A stretch of DNA of 33,379 nt, taken from positions 1 through 33,379 of the forward strand of contig JAUTXN010000332.1 of assembly GCA_030838045.1 (NCBI GenBank), read 5' to 3'. The translations under genes were made by a program, and so were the position numbers. Source of the stretch: Acidimicrobiaceae bacterium (lineage in GTDB: Bacteria; Actinomycetota; Acidimicrobiia; Acidimicrobiales; Palsa-688). Positions 19,039 through 28,109 of the stretch are shown in pieces. Position 1 is the stretch's first letter; every line of letters starts with the position of its first letter. The notes under the pieces were generated by a model. The model ran no database searches and was not told the origin of the DNA. It saw only the letters and a list, made by a program, of their open reading frames with translations.

Positions 19039-20058
19039 TCAGCTCTGGGCGAGCAGCTCGTCGAAAAGGGCCAAGTGCTCGTCGACCATACGACGGGTAG
19101 AGAAGTAGTCCTCGACCGCCGCCCGGCAGGCTGAACGCTCGAGTTGGTCGACCTGCCCGATCCGCTCGGCCATGTCGGTGACGTCATTGCACAGGAATCC
19201 GGTCTTGCCATCTTCGACGATCTCAGGGGCGGCGCCCTCGGGAAATGAGAGGACAGGAGTTCCGCAGGCCAGCGCTTCGACCATGACCAGTCCGAACGGC
19301 TCGGCCCACCTGATCGGGTTCAGCAGCGCTCGGGCACCGGCGAGGAGACTCAGCTTCTGGGCATGGGGCACCTCACCGAGGTAGCGGATGTCGTCGTTGA
19401 GGTACGGCTTGACGTAGGTGTCGAAGTACTCGAACTCCCATGGTTCGCGCATCTTGGCGGCCAGGAGCAGGGGCACTCCGGCCTTCCATGCCGCTTCAAC
19501 CGCTCGATGGGCCCCTTTCTCAGGCGCCATCCGACCGAGGAACAGGAAGTAGCCGCCGTCTCCATGGCCCACCGGGAACGAGTCGGGGTTGATCCCATGG
19601 TGGATGACGCGGGCGATCGGGATGTCCGGAACCTGGCGCCGCTGGTCGTGGGAGATGGCGATGATGGGCACGCGATGCGCGATCCGGCGGTAGATGTCGG
19701 CCAGCTCTTCATTGAAGGGACCGTGGATGGTGGTCACGACATTCATGTCGGGAAATCGTTCGGAGTAGACGGGACCGAAGACCGTGTGGTCGTGGACGAT
19801 GTCGTACCCCTGGACGGCCTCGTAGGCGTGCATGACGTGGCGCAGCTCGGGGACGGCGATTCCGATGCGATGACCTTCGGCGTGCGGGAGGACCCACTTG
19901 GTGGGCACCTGCGAGGTGGAGTCGCCGGTGGCGAAGAGGACCACCTCGTGGCCCGCGGTTTGAAAACCCCGCGCCAGTTCGTCGACGATCAGCTCGATCC
20001 CGCCGTACAGGTTCGGGGGGATGGGCGCCCAGGGAGGGGCGATAACAGCGATGCGCAT
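19039..20058 (-). CDS. Glycosyltransferase family 4 (GT-B fold)
   Basis: MRIAVIAPPWAPIPPNLYGGIELIVDELARGFQTAGHEV; FGLVMVEALACGTPVLSFPEGAAPEIVEDGKTGFL. Confidence 0.9.
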   Translation of the reverse strand: MRIAVIAPPWAPIPPNLYGGIELIVDELARGFQTAGHEVVLFATGDSTSQVPTKWVLPHAEGHRIGIAVPELRHVMHAYEAVQGYDIVHDHTVFGPVYSERFPDMNVVTTIHGPFNEELADIYRRIAHRVPIIAISHDQRRQVPDIPIARVIHHGINPDSFPVGHGDGGYFLFLGRMAPEKGAHRAVEAAWKAGVPLLLAAKMREPWEFEYFDTYVKPYLNDDIRYLGEVPHAQKLSLLAGARALLNPIRWAEPFGLVMVEALACGTPVLSFPEGAAPEIVEDGKTGFLCNDVTDMAERIGQVDQLERSACRAAVEDYFSTRRMVDEHLALFDELLAQS

Positions 20059-20183
20059 GAGTCGATTGAATCACGCAACGGGAACCTCGCCCGACAGCCC
20101 CGGGGGACGGCCGAGTTCCTTCCACCTCGGCTTCACCATCGCGGGGGAGGTATTTTCCCCAGGTCTTCTCCTAGGTTGAGTCG

Positions 20184-21146
20184 ATGCTCAGCACTACTGA
20201 CGCGTCCTGGCCCGACCGCATGGCCTCCCTTGCACTGCCGCTGCTGGACGCCGCCACCGTCGCCGCGGCCCGCTGCCATGCCTGGATCGGCCGGGGTGAC
20301 AAGCACGCCGCCGACCACGCCGCGGTCGAGGCGATGCGAGCCCACCTCTCGACTGTTCCCGGCCACGGGGTGGTCGTGATCGGCGAGGGGGAGAAGGACA
20401 ACGCTCCGATGCTCTTCGCGGGCGAGGAGATCGGCAGTGGGCACGGGCCCGACTTCGATCTCGCAGTCGACCCGCTGGAGGGGACCAACCTGTGCGCCCG
20501 GGGATGGCCGGGGGCCATCACCGTCCTGGCGGCGGCGCCCCGCCACACCTTCGCCCCGATCGTCGGGTTCTACATGGACAAGTTGGTGGTCGGGCCGGCC
20601 GCCCGGGGCGCGATCGACATCGAGGCGCCGATCGAGGAGAACCTGTCGACGGTGGCCGCGGCCATCGGCGTGAAGGTGTCCAGCCTGCAGGTCGCCGTGC
20701 TGGCCAAGCCCCGCCACGTGGAGTTGATCGCCCGCATCCGGGCGACTGGCGCCGGCGTCGTCGAGATACCCGATGGGGACGTCATGGCGGGCTTGGCGGC
20801 GCTGGTGCCGGGCGGCGGCATCGACCTGTCGGCCGGCATCGGGGGGGCGCCCGAAGGGGTGATCACGGCCTGCGCGGTGCGGCTGTTGGGTGGCGACATG
20901 CAAGGCAAGGCGGCTCCCCAGAGTGACGAGGAGCGCCAGATGGTCGCCGACGCGGGTGAGCTGGGCAAGGTCTACAACCGCGACGACCTGTCCGAGTCCG
21001 ACGACGGCATCTTCGTTGCCAGCGGGGTCACGGGCAGCACGGCCCTGCCTGGGGTGACGATCGCCTCAGACGGCTTTCACGTCCAAAGCGTGCTGATCAC
21101 CCGCGACCAGGGCCTGCTGCGCATCGGCTGCACCGTCCCCGACTGA
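20184..21146 (+). CDS. glpX: Class II fructose-1,6-bisphosphatase
   Basis: GEGEKDNAPMLFAGEEIGSGHGPDFDLAVDPLEGTNLCARGWPGAITVLAAAP; IGGAPEGVITACAVRLLGGDMQGK. Confidence 0.95.
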   Translation: MLSTTDASWPDRMASLALPLLDAATVAAARCHAWIGRGDKHAADHAAVEAMRAHLSTVPGHGVVVIGEGEKDNAPMLFAGEEIGSGHGPDFDLAVDPLEGTNLCARGWPGAITVLAAAPRHTFAPIVGFYMDKLVVGPAARGAIDIEAPIEENLSTVAAAIGVKVSSLQVAVLAKPRHVELIARIRATGAGVVEIPDGDVMAGLAALVPGGGIDLSAGIGGAPEGVITACAVRLLGGDMQGKAAPQSDEERQMVADAGELGKVYNRDDLSESDDGIFVASGVTGSTALPGVTIASDGFHVQSVLITRDQGLLRIGCTVPD

Positions 21147-21182
21147 GCACAGCGGCCGCCCCCAGCGGCGGCGGCCGGACGG

Positions 21183-21575
21183 TCAGAACTGGTTCGGTGA
21201 GGCGGAGGTGCTGACCGGCGGCGCAGGCGTCTTCTTCATGGGCGGCGGGCGGTTGACACCCCAGCGGATGCCGCCGGGTCCCATGGCCTTGCCGCCGAAG
21301 CGGTCGGGGCTCGACTCGAAGTCGGTGCCGCCTTCTTCGCTTTCGTAGGGCTCGTCGATGATGGTGCGCAGCGAGGTCCAGTCGACCGCCACACGGACCC
21401 TGCGGCCCATGTCATCGATCTCGGCAACCTGGCCGTCAGCGACGTCGCCGGTGTAGCCCTCGATGACCATTGCTTCGGCGCCGACGCTGATGGGGCCCAC
21501 GAGTTGGTCGAGCGGGACCCACGACGGCTCCTCGGGGTTGTCGACGTTTCGGGTAATCGTGACAACTGTGATCAT
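21183..21575 (-). CDS. Hypothetical protein (130 aa)
   Basis: Intact ORF between convergent glpX and the DUF2786-like gene; non-coding alternatives are less plausible. Confidence 0.6.
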   Translation of the reverse strand: MITVVTITRNVDNPEEPSWVPLDQLVGPISVGAEAMVIEGYTGDVADGQVAEIDDMGRRVRVAVDWTSLRTIIDEPYESEEGGTDFESSPDRFGGKAMGPGGIRWGVNRPPPMKKTPAPPVSTSASPNQF

Positions 21576-21584
21576 GGCTCCAGC

Positions 21585-22067
21585 TTAGCTTTCGGACTCG
21601 GGTGTGTGGCTACCGGACATGACGCGATCCCAGATCAGTTTCTCGATCTTGGCCCGGTCGTTGGGTCGGAAGTGGCGCCGGCAGCCGTACGGCAGCCGCT
21701 TCAGCGGCAGGCACAGGATGTCGCAGGCAACTTCCAGAACTCCGTCGTACTCGTCGAGGACAGCCGACCACTCGGCGGTCTTGGTCTGCCAGGTCTCGTC
21801 CTCGTCTTCGTAGGCCTGGACGATCTCCTTGAGGCGACCGAGCTCGGCCATGACGACCGCGACCTTCAGCTCCTCGCACGGGAAGGCGAGCAGTTCGGCG
21901 TCGATCTCGTAGCGCTCGGCCAGCGACATCGCCTTGGAATAGAAGGCCTGGGTCTCGCCCTCGAACTCGCTCGACTCGGCGGTGGCGAGCAGGGCCCGCA
22001 CCTTGAGCAGGACTTCAAGCTCCTCTTTCTCCTCCATGGCCTGCGCCAGGATCTCGGCCCTGAGCAC
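21585..22067 (-). CDS. DUF2786-like domain protein
   Basis: LLKVRALLATAESSEFEGETQAFYSKAMSLAERYEIDAELL resembles the DUF2786 N-terminal pattern. Confidence 0.6.
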   Translation of the reverse strand: MLRAEILAQAMEEKEELEVLLKVRALLATAESSEFEGETQAFYSKAMSLAERYEIDAELLAFPCEELKVAVVMAELGRLKEIVQAYEDEDETWQTKTAEWSAVLDEYDGVLEVACDILCLPLKRLPYGCRRHFRPNDRAKIEKLIWDRVMSGSHTPESES

Positions 22068-22288
22068 CTCTTCTTGTACCGTGCCGCTGCGCGTTGTGAT
22101 GGCTGCTCACCTCTTCAGAGTTGATTCTTGGAACCTCGGCGGTTGCCGCCTTGCAACCGCGCGACGCGCTCCTCCTACGAAAATAGCAAACAGCCCGGCC
22201 AAGGCACGGCCAGACTTCGCCCGGATTTGATCCGAGCGCCGGGCGAGCGTCAGGCCAGCCCCGGGCCAGCGCCGGGCGAGCGCCAGGC

Positions 22289-22990
22289 CTACGGCGGGCT
22301 GGGCTGGGTCGAGGTGATCTTGCCCGACGACCACAGCTTGGCGGCGGCCGTCCCCCCGAGCTTGCGGTAGGCGTAGCGCTCGACGCGCTCACGGGAGTCG
22401 GCGTCGATCGAGGTGAAGGCCAGGCGTATCGTTGCCGGACCTTCGGGGTCGACCGTCACCTGCACCACCCGCCCGAGGACCAGGATGGGATCGCTTCCGG
22501 GAAGGAAGAAGGCCAAGGCCAGCTTGGACCCTTCGACGAGAGAAGGGTGGGCGGCGATGACCATCTTGAGTCCGCCGCCCCCCAGGTTGCTGACCTCACC
22601 CGGGGCGCTCAGGAACGCCTGGTTCTTGCTGTCGAGCAGGGCGCAGGGGATCGTCATGTCGACGTCGGCGCGGACGAATCGGCGCCGCTGCGTCGTGGAG
22701 ATCTGCTTGGGTGGCTGCAGGCGGATGATGCCGGGGGCGTCGGGGGAATCCGACGCCTGGGTCTCGACGACCTCGGTGACGAACTGGCAGAAACCCGAGT
22801 GGTCGCCGTAGCTCCCGCGAACCTTGGTCCCGGTCGGGAAGCTCTCGATGGCCCCGGCGTCGGCGACGGTGAGGATGAGGCCCCGGTCGGTGAAGGCCGC
22901 CATGGCCCCCATCGTCGTCACCCGCGGCTCGCTGTCCACGACCTCGAGCTCGACGCGTTCGGGGAAGACTTCCGCCAAGAGGTCGCTCAT
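22289..22990 (-). CDS. PilZ-domain / YcgR-like protein
   Basis: RRRFVRADVDMTIPCALL resembles the PilZ RxxxR motif; second motif VSNLGGGGLKM is degenerate relative to (D/N)xSxxG. Confidence 0.7.
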   Translation of the reverse strand: MSDLLAEVFPERVELEVVDSEPRVTTMGAMAAFTDRGLILTVADAGAIESFPTGTKVRGSYGDHSGFCQFVTEVVETQASDSPDAPGIIRLQPPKQISTTQRRRFVRADVDMTIPCALLDSKNQAFLSAPGEVSNLGGGGLKMVIAAHPSLVEGSKLALAFFLPGSDPILVLGRVVQVTVDPEGPATIRLAFTSIDADSRERVERYAYRKLGGTAAAKLWSSGKITSTQPSPP

Positions 22991-23179
22991 GGCGCCATTG
23001 TTACGCCTCAGCCGCCCGCGGGCGACTCGACCCGGTGGATTCTTCGGCTGCGGCCAGCCCCGGCGGCCCAGCCTCCCCCGAATGGGGGATCACCCCTGGT
23101 GAATCTTGACGAAACTGATCGCAGATAGGGCTGAACAGGCCCCCGGTGGGAGGGCGGGGGCTGTGTGAAGACTGTGTAT

Positions 23180-23200
23180 ATGGGTGTGAAAGACACCCAT
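23180..23200. promoter_or_regulatory. Hairpin/operator ATGGGTGT-GAAAG-ACACCCAT upstream of hhyS
   Basis: Perfect 8-bp inverted repeat, 5-nt loop, about 80 nt before the hhyS ATG. Confidence 0.5.
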
Positions 23201-23281
23201 TTACAGGCTTGCCTCGATCCCGTAGACATTCCCCCTGGCGCACCATGCGCCGTCCACTAGGACCGCGGGAGGCAAAGCAGT

Positions 23282-24328
23282 ATGGCATCTGCGCTGGACG
23301 AGACAGTGATCCATGTCTTGTGGATCAATGCTGGGCTCAGCTGTGACGGCGACTCGGTCGCCCTCACCTCAGCGACCCAGCCCAGCATCGAGGAAATTGC
23401 TCTTGGGGCATTGCCCGGACTGCCGAAGATTGCAGTTCACTGGCCGCTCATCGACTTTGAGTGCGGCCCGGTAGGCGGGGCGGATGACTTCATCGAGTGG
23501 TTCTTCATGGCTGAGCGAGGTGAACTAGAGCCGTTCGTGCTGGTGGTTGAGGGGTCCATCCCCAACGAGGCCATCAAGCGTGAGGGTTACTGGTGCGGGT
23601 TCGGCAACAACCCGGCCACCGACCAGCCCATGACGACGAGTGAGTGGCTTGACCGGTTGGCACCGAAGGCGACGGCGATCCTCGCCGTTGGCACCTGTGC
23701 AACCTACGGTGGCATTCACGCCATGTCCGGCAACCCCACTGGGGCCATGGGTGTGGCTGACTACCTCGGCTGGGGCTGGAAGTCAAAGGCCGGCCTGCCG
23801 ATTGTCAACGTGCCGGGCTGCCCGATCCATCCCGACAACCTGTCGGAGACCATTCTTTACCTGCTGTACCAGGCCACTGGCCAGGCCCCGATGATCCCCC
23901 TGGATGACGCCCTTCGGCCCCTGTGGCTGTTCGGCAACACCGTCCATGAGGGTTGCGACCGGGCCGGCTACTACGAGCAGGGCGACTTCGCCGACGAGTA
24001 CGGCTCGCCCAAGTGCATCGTGAAGCTGGGCTGCTGGGGCCCCGTGGTCAAGTGCAATGTCCCCAAGCGGGGCTGGACCAACGGCGTGGGCGGTTGCCCG
24101 AACGTCGGCGGCATCTGCATCGGATGCACGATGCCGGGCTTCCCGGACAAGTTCATGCCCTTCATGGACGAGCCCCCGGGTGCTAGGGTCTCGACCGCAG
24201 CTTCGGGGGTTTATGGCGGCGCGATTCGTGGATTGCGGCGTATTACAGGCAAGACCGTGGACGAGGAGCCGAAGTGGCGTACGCCAGGCAAGAAGCTCCT
24301 GACCGGATACAAGGGCGAGTGGAGGTAG
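23282..24328 (+). CDS. hhyS: [NiFe]-hydrogenase small subunit, actinobacterial type (group 1h/5)
   Basis: LWINAGLSCDGDSVALTSA (proximal-cluster region), VGTCATYGGIHAM, NVPGCPIHPDNLSETI, KLGCWGPVVKCNVPKRGW, CPNVGGICIGCTMPGFPDKFMPF. No Tat signal; upstream GGGAGGCAAAG as RBS. Confidence 0.95.
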   Translation: MASALDETVIHVLWINAGLSCDGDSVALTSATQPSIEEIALGALPGLPKIAVHWPLIDFECGPVGGADDFIEWFFMAERGELEPFVLVVEGSIPNEAIKREGYWCGFGNNPATDQPMTTSEWLDRLAPKATAILAVGTCATYGGIHAMSGNPTGAMGVADYLGWGWKSKAGLPIVNVPGCPIHPDNLSETILYLLYQATGQAPMIPLDDALRPLWLFGNTVHEGCDRAGYYEQGDFADEYGSPKCIVKLGCWGPVVKCNVPKRGWTNGVGGCPNVGGICIGCTMPGFPDKFMPFMDEPPGARVSTAASGVYGGAIRGLRRITGKTVDEEPKWRTPGKKLLTGYKGEWR

Positions 24329-24331
24329 TCG

Positions 24332-26119
24332 ATGCCTAGTAGGACACAACAGGCCAGCGGGCTTGTCGAGATGGCGTGGGATCCGGTTACACGCATCGTC
24401 GGCAGCCTCGGGATCTACACGAAGATCGACTTTGGTCGCGGCAGGGTCGTTGACTGCCACTCCACCTCCTCGATCTTCCGTGGCTACAGCATCTTCATGA
24501 AGGGCAAGGACCCTCGGGACGCGCACTTCATCACCAGCCGTATCTGCGGTATCTGCGGCGACAACCACTGCGAAGTTTCGACCTGGACGCAGAACATGGC
24601 GTTCGGCGTGGTACCTCCGCACCTGGGTGAGTGGATCTCGAACCTCGGCGAAGCCGCCGAGTACATGTTCGACCACAACATCTTCCAGGAGAACCTGGTT
24701 GGCGTCGACTTCTGCGAGAAGATGGTCAGCGAGACGAACCCGGGCGTGCTGGATCTGGCCAACCGGACCGCGTCCCCGCACGCAGAAGACCATGGTTACG
24801 CCTACATCGGCGACATCATGCGGTCCCTCAACCCGTTCTCGGGTGAGTTCTACCGTGAGGCTCTGGCGGTCAGCCGCTGGACCCGTGAGATGTTCTGCCT
24901 CATGGAGGGCCGCCACGTTCACCCGTCCACCCTGTACCCGGGCGGCAACGGCACCACGGCGACCATCCAGCTGTTCACCGACTACTACGCCCGGCTGATG
25001 CGTTATGCGGAGTTCATGAAGCGGGTCGTGCCGTTGCACGATGACCTCTTCAACTTCTTCTATGACGCCATGCCCGGATACGAAGAAGTCGGCCGTCGTC
25101 GCATCCTGACCGGTTGCTGGGGCTCGTTCCAGGACCCGGACGTCTGCGACTTCAACTACCGCAACATGACCGAGTGGGGCCGTGCCATGTTCGTCACCCC
25201 CGGCGTCGTCGTCGACGGCAAGCTGGTGACCAACGACTTGGTCGACATCAACCTCGGTATCCGGATCCTCCTCGGTCACTCGTTCTACGACGACTGGGAA
25301 GGTCAGGAGATGTTCGTGACCAAGGACCCCCTGGGCAACCCGGTCGATCGCCGGCACCCGTGGAACCAGCACACCATCCCGCAGCCCCAGAAGCGTGACT
25401 TCGACGGCAAGTACAGCTGGGTCATGGCGCCTCGTTGGTTCGACGGTCGGGATCACCTGGCCCTGGACACCGGCGGCGGCCCGCTGGCCCGTCTGTTCGC
25501 CATCGCCCTTTCGGGCCTGGTGGACATCGGCTACATCAAGGCCACCGGTCACAGCATCGAGTTCCATCTGCCCCGTACCGCGCTGAAGCCCGAGAAGGAC
25601 TTCGTGTGGGAGGTACCGAAGTGGTCGAACGCCATCGAGCGTGACATCGCCCGTACCTACTTCCAGCTGTACGCCTGCTGCTGCGCCCTGCACTTCATGG
25701 ACAAGGCGCTGGCGGAAGTGCGAGCTGGACACACCAAGACCTGGTCGCCGTTCACGGTTCCCGACGAAGCCATCGGTTGCGGCTTCATCGAGGCGGTCCG
25801 CGGTGTTCTCTCCCACCACCTGGTTATCCGCGGTGGGAAGATCGCCAACTACCATCCGTACCCGCCGACCCCTTGGAACGCCAACCCGCGTGACAGCTAC
25901 GGCACTCCCGGACCGTATGAAGATGCGGTCATGAACACGCCTATCTTCGAGGAGAACAGCCTCGAGAACTTCAAGGGCATCGACATCATGCGTGCGGTCC
26001 GGTCGTTCGACCCGTGCCTGCCGTGTGGCGTCCACATGTACCTTGGCAAGGGCAAGGTCCTCAAGCGCACGCATTCGCCTTCCGCGTCCGCCGAGGATTG
26101 CACCCTGCAGGTAGGCTAA
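24332..26119 (+). CDS. hhyL: [NiFe]-hydrogenase large subunit, actinobacterial type (group 1h/5)
   Basis: L1 motif SRICGICGDNHC, L2 motif FDPCLPCGVHMYLGKGKVLKRTHSP with a C-terminal extension to be cleaved after CxxCxxH. Confidence 0.96.
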   Translation: MPSRTQQASGLVEMAWDPVTRIVGSLGIYTKIDFGRGRVVDCHSTSSIFRGYSIFMKGKDPRDAHFITSRICGICGDNHCEVSTWTQNMAFGVVPPHLGEWISNLGEAAEYMFDHNIFQENLVGVDFCEKMVSETNPGVLDLANRTASPHAEDHGYAYIGDIMRSLNPFSGEFYREALAVSRWTREMFCLMEGRHVHPSTLYPGGNGTTATIQLFTDYYARLMRYAEFMKRVVPLHDDLFNFFYDAMPGYEEVGRRRILTGCWGSFQDPDVCDFNYRNMTEWGRAMFVTPGVVVDGKLVTNDLVDINLGIRILLGHSFYDDWEGQEMFVTKDPLGNPVDRRHPWNQHTIPQPQKRDFDGKYSWVMAPRWFDGRDHLALDTGGGPLARLFAIALSGLVDIGYIKATGHSIEFHLPRTALKPEKDFVWEVPKWSNAIERDIARTYFQLYACCCALHFMDKALAEVRAGHTKTWSPFTVPDEAIGCGFIEAVRGVLSHHLVIRGGKIANYHPYPPTPWNANPRDSYGTPGPYEDAVMNTPIFEENSLENFKGIDIMRAVRSFDPCLPCGVHMYLGKGKVLKRTHSPSASAEDCTLQVG

Positions 26120-26134
26120 AACCATTGGTAGGTC

Positions 26135-26166
26135 CCGGCCGCCCGGCCCAAAAACCGGGCGGCCGG
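26135..26166 (+). other. Perfect 12-bp-stem hairpin between hhyL and the nifU-like gene
   Basis: CCGGCCGCCCGG-CCCAAAAA-CCGGGCGGCCGG; exact reverse-complement arms, no U-tract after it. Confidence 0.8.
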
Positions 26167-26211
26167 TAGTATGTGCTTCAGGTAACTAACTTGACCCCGG
26201 AGGGGGGGCCC

Positions 26212-26793
26212 ATGGCCGAGAAGAAAAACCTCCGGGCCGTTGGTGATCGGATCGAGCAGCTGCTCGACGAGCTGCGAGCAGCTGCTGATCCGCGCTTATA
26301 CGGCCAGGCTGAAGAGATGTTGGGCCTGGTCACCGAGTTGTACGGCGGTGGCTTGGCGAGAATCGTCGAGGTAGTGGGGGAGAGCGATCCGGCAACATTG
26401 GAACGCCTGTCTCACGACGAGCTCATTTCGAGCTTGCTCCTCGTTCATGGCTTGCACCCAGACGACCTGGAAACTCGGGTCATCCGGGCGCTGGAAGGCG
26501 TCAGGCCGATGCTGGCCGGCCATGGAGGCGACGTCGAGTTGCTGGACATCGATGCGGCCGCGGGAGCGGTGCACCTGAACTTGCTGGGTAGCTGCCATGG
26601 CTGCCCGTCGTCGACGGTGACCCTCCGGATGGCAGTTGAAACCGCTATCGCCGAGGCCGCGCCTGAGATCGTCATCATCGACGTCGAGCAGCCGACCGAG
26701 GAAGCTCCGCCCGTCGGAGAGCCGGTCCCAATCACGCTCGGGGCCAAAAAGACTGTCTTTGAGGAGTGTCCGGCGGAGCTGGTGCAGCGATAA
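26212..26793 (+). CDS. NifU C-terminal-domain-like Fe-S scaffold protein, hydrogenase associated
   Basis: VRPMLAGHGGDVELLDIDAAAGAVHLNLLGSCHGCPSSTVTLRMAVETAI (NifU/Nfu motif with CxxC). Confidence 0.88.
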   Translation: MAEKKNLRAVGDRIEQLLDELRAAADPRLYGQAEEMLGLVTELYGGGLARIVEVVGESDPATLERLSHDELISSLLLVHGLHPDDLETRVIRALEGVRPMLAGHGGDVELLDIDAAAGAVHLNLLGSCHGCPSSTVTLRMAVETAIAEAAPEIVIIDVEQPTEEAPPVGEPVPITLGAKKTVFEECPAELVQR

Positions 26794-26802
26794 TGAGTAC
26801 AT

Positions 26803-27465
26803 ATGACAGATTCAATTAGCGATCCCGTGAGCGCCCCCCGGGAGCCGCTCAAAGTTCTCGAGCGCATCCGTGACCGGAGCATGGCCCGCCGGCCGCGGCC
26901 GGGCGAGGTGTGCGAGTTGTGTGGGGAGCCCATCCCCGACGAGCACAACCACTTGGTCGACCTGAAGGCCCGCAACCTGATGTGCTCGTGCCGGCCGTGC
27001 TACTTGCTGTTCACCCCGGACGGGGCGGGCGGCCAGCACTACCTGGCGGTGCCCGACCGCTACTTGATGTTCGAGGATTTCTCCTTGACGCAGTCGCAGT
27101 GGGACGCCCTGCAGATCCCGGTGAGCGTGGCCTTCTTCCTGGTCAACTCCGAGTTGAAGCGCGTCGCCGCCTTCTACCCGAGCCCGGCCGGGGCGACTGA
27201 GTCGCTCCTGTCGCTCGAGATCTGGGACGAAGTCGTGGCGGCCAACCCGACCCTGGGCAGCATCCTGCCCGACGTCGAGGCGTTCCTCGTGCAGAAGGAC
27301 AAGACGGGCAACAACCCCGAGTGCTATCTGGTGCCGATCGACGCCTGTTACGAGCTGGTCGGCGAGATGCGCAAGCTGTGGCGAGGATTCGACGGCGGCA
27401 AGGAAGCCCGAGAAGCTCTCGAGGCGTTCTTCGACCGGGTCAAGTCGAGAGCCACGAAAGTCTGA
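26803..27465 (+). CDS. Hydrogenase-associated conserved protein (DUF5947-like)
   Basis: CELCGEPIPDEHNHLVDLKARNLMCSCRPCYLLFTPDGAGGQHYLAVPDRY; Cys-rich N-terminus; position in the hhy locus. DUF number from memory. Confidence 0.75.
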   Translation: MTDSISDPVSAPREPLKVLERIRDRSMARRPRPGEVCELCGEPIPDEHNHLVDLKARNLMCSCRPCYLLFTPDGAGGQHYLAVPDRYLMFEDFSLTQSQWDALQIPVSVAFFLVNSELKRVAAFYPSPAGATESLLSLEIWDEVVAANPTLGSILPDVEAFLVQKDKTGNNPECYLVPIDACYELVGEMRKLWRGFDGGKEAREALEAFFDRVKSRATKV

Positions 27466-28109
27466 TGAGCTCTCTCGATTTCGAGGTCCTCGGCGCCCGG
27501 GCACAGCCCTACGCCGCGGTCCCTACGATCATGTTCAAGATCCGGATCACCGAGGCGTCGGGCTACTACGTCCACGCCGTCGCCCTCCGGGCCCAGATCA
27601 TGATCGAGCCCCAGCGGCGGTCCTACAACAGCGAGGACCACGATCGGCTCTACGAGCTGTTCGACGACCCCAAGCGGTGGGGGACGACGCTCAAGCCGTT
27701 CCTGTGGACCCACACCGGGATCGTGGTTCCCCGCTTCGACGGGACGATCGAAGTCGACCTGCCCATGACATGCACCTATGACTTCGAGGTGGCGGGCAAC
27801 AAGTACCTCCACAGCCTGCGCGACGGCGAGGTCCCGCTCCAGTTCCTCTTCGCCGGGACCTTCTTCACCAACGGCGACAACGACTCGGGATTCGCCGCCG
27901 AACCGGTGGGCTGGAACAAGGATCGTTCGTTCAAGATGCCCGTCCAGGTGTGGCGCGAGTGCATGGACATGTACTTCCCCAACAGCGGCTGGATCCGGGC
28001 CCGCAAGGAAACCATCGACCTGTTGACGAAATATAAGGTCAGCAAGGCGCTCCCGACATGGGAAGACACCATCGAGGCCCTCCTGAAGCAAGCGGGCGAG
28101 GACGTATGA
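27465..28109 (+). CDS. Hydrogenase-associated conserved protein (DUF6084-like)
   Basis: MSSLDFEVLGARAQPYAAVPTIMFKIRITEASGYYVHAVALRAQIMIEPQRRSY...; start overlaps the upstream stop (TGATG). DUF number from memory. Confidence 0.75.
   Translation: MSSLDFEVLGARAQPYAAVPTIMFKIRITEASGYYVHAVALRAQIMIEPQRRSYNSEDHDRLYELFDDPKRWGTTLKPFLWTHTGIVVPRFDGTIEVDLPMTCTYDFEVAGNKYLHSLRDGEVPLQFLFAGTFFTNGDNDSGFAAEPVGWNKDRSFKMPVQVWRECMDMYFPNSGWIRARKETIDLLTKYKVSKALPTWEDTIEALLKQAGEDV

Noticed and set aside
22236-22289. 21-bp near-identical direct repeat GCGCCGGGCGAGCG(T/C)CAGGCC near the PilZ gene 3' end
   Set aside because: Only two copies in GC-rich intergenic sequence; not enough for a CRISPR or mobile element and no clear regulatory logic.
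23783-26125. 780-aa minus-strand ORF antisense to hhyS/hhyL
   Set aside because: High-GC shadow ORF; the opposite strand has unambiguous hydrogenase motifs.
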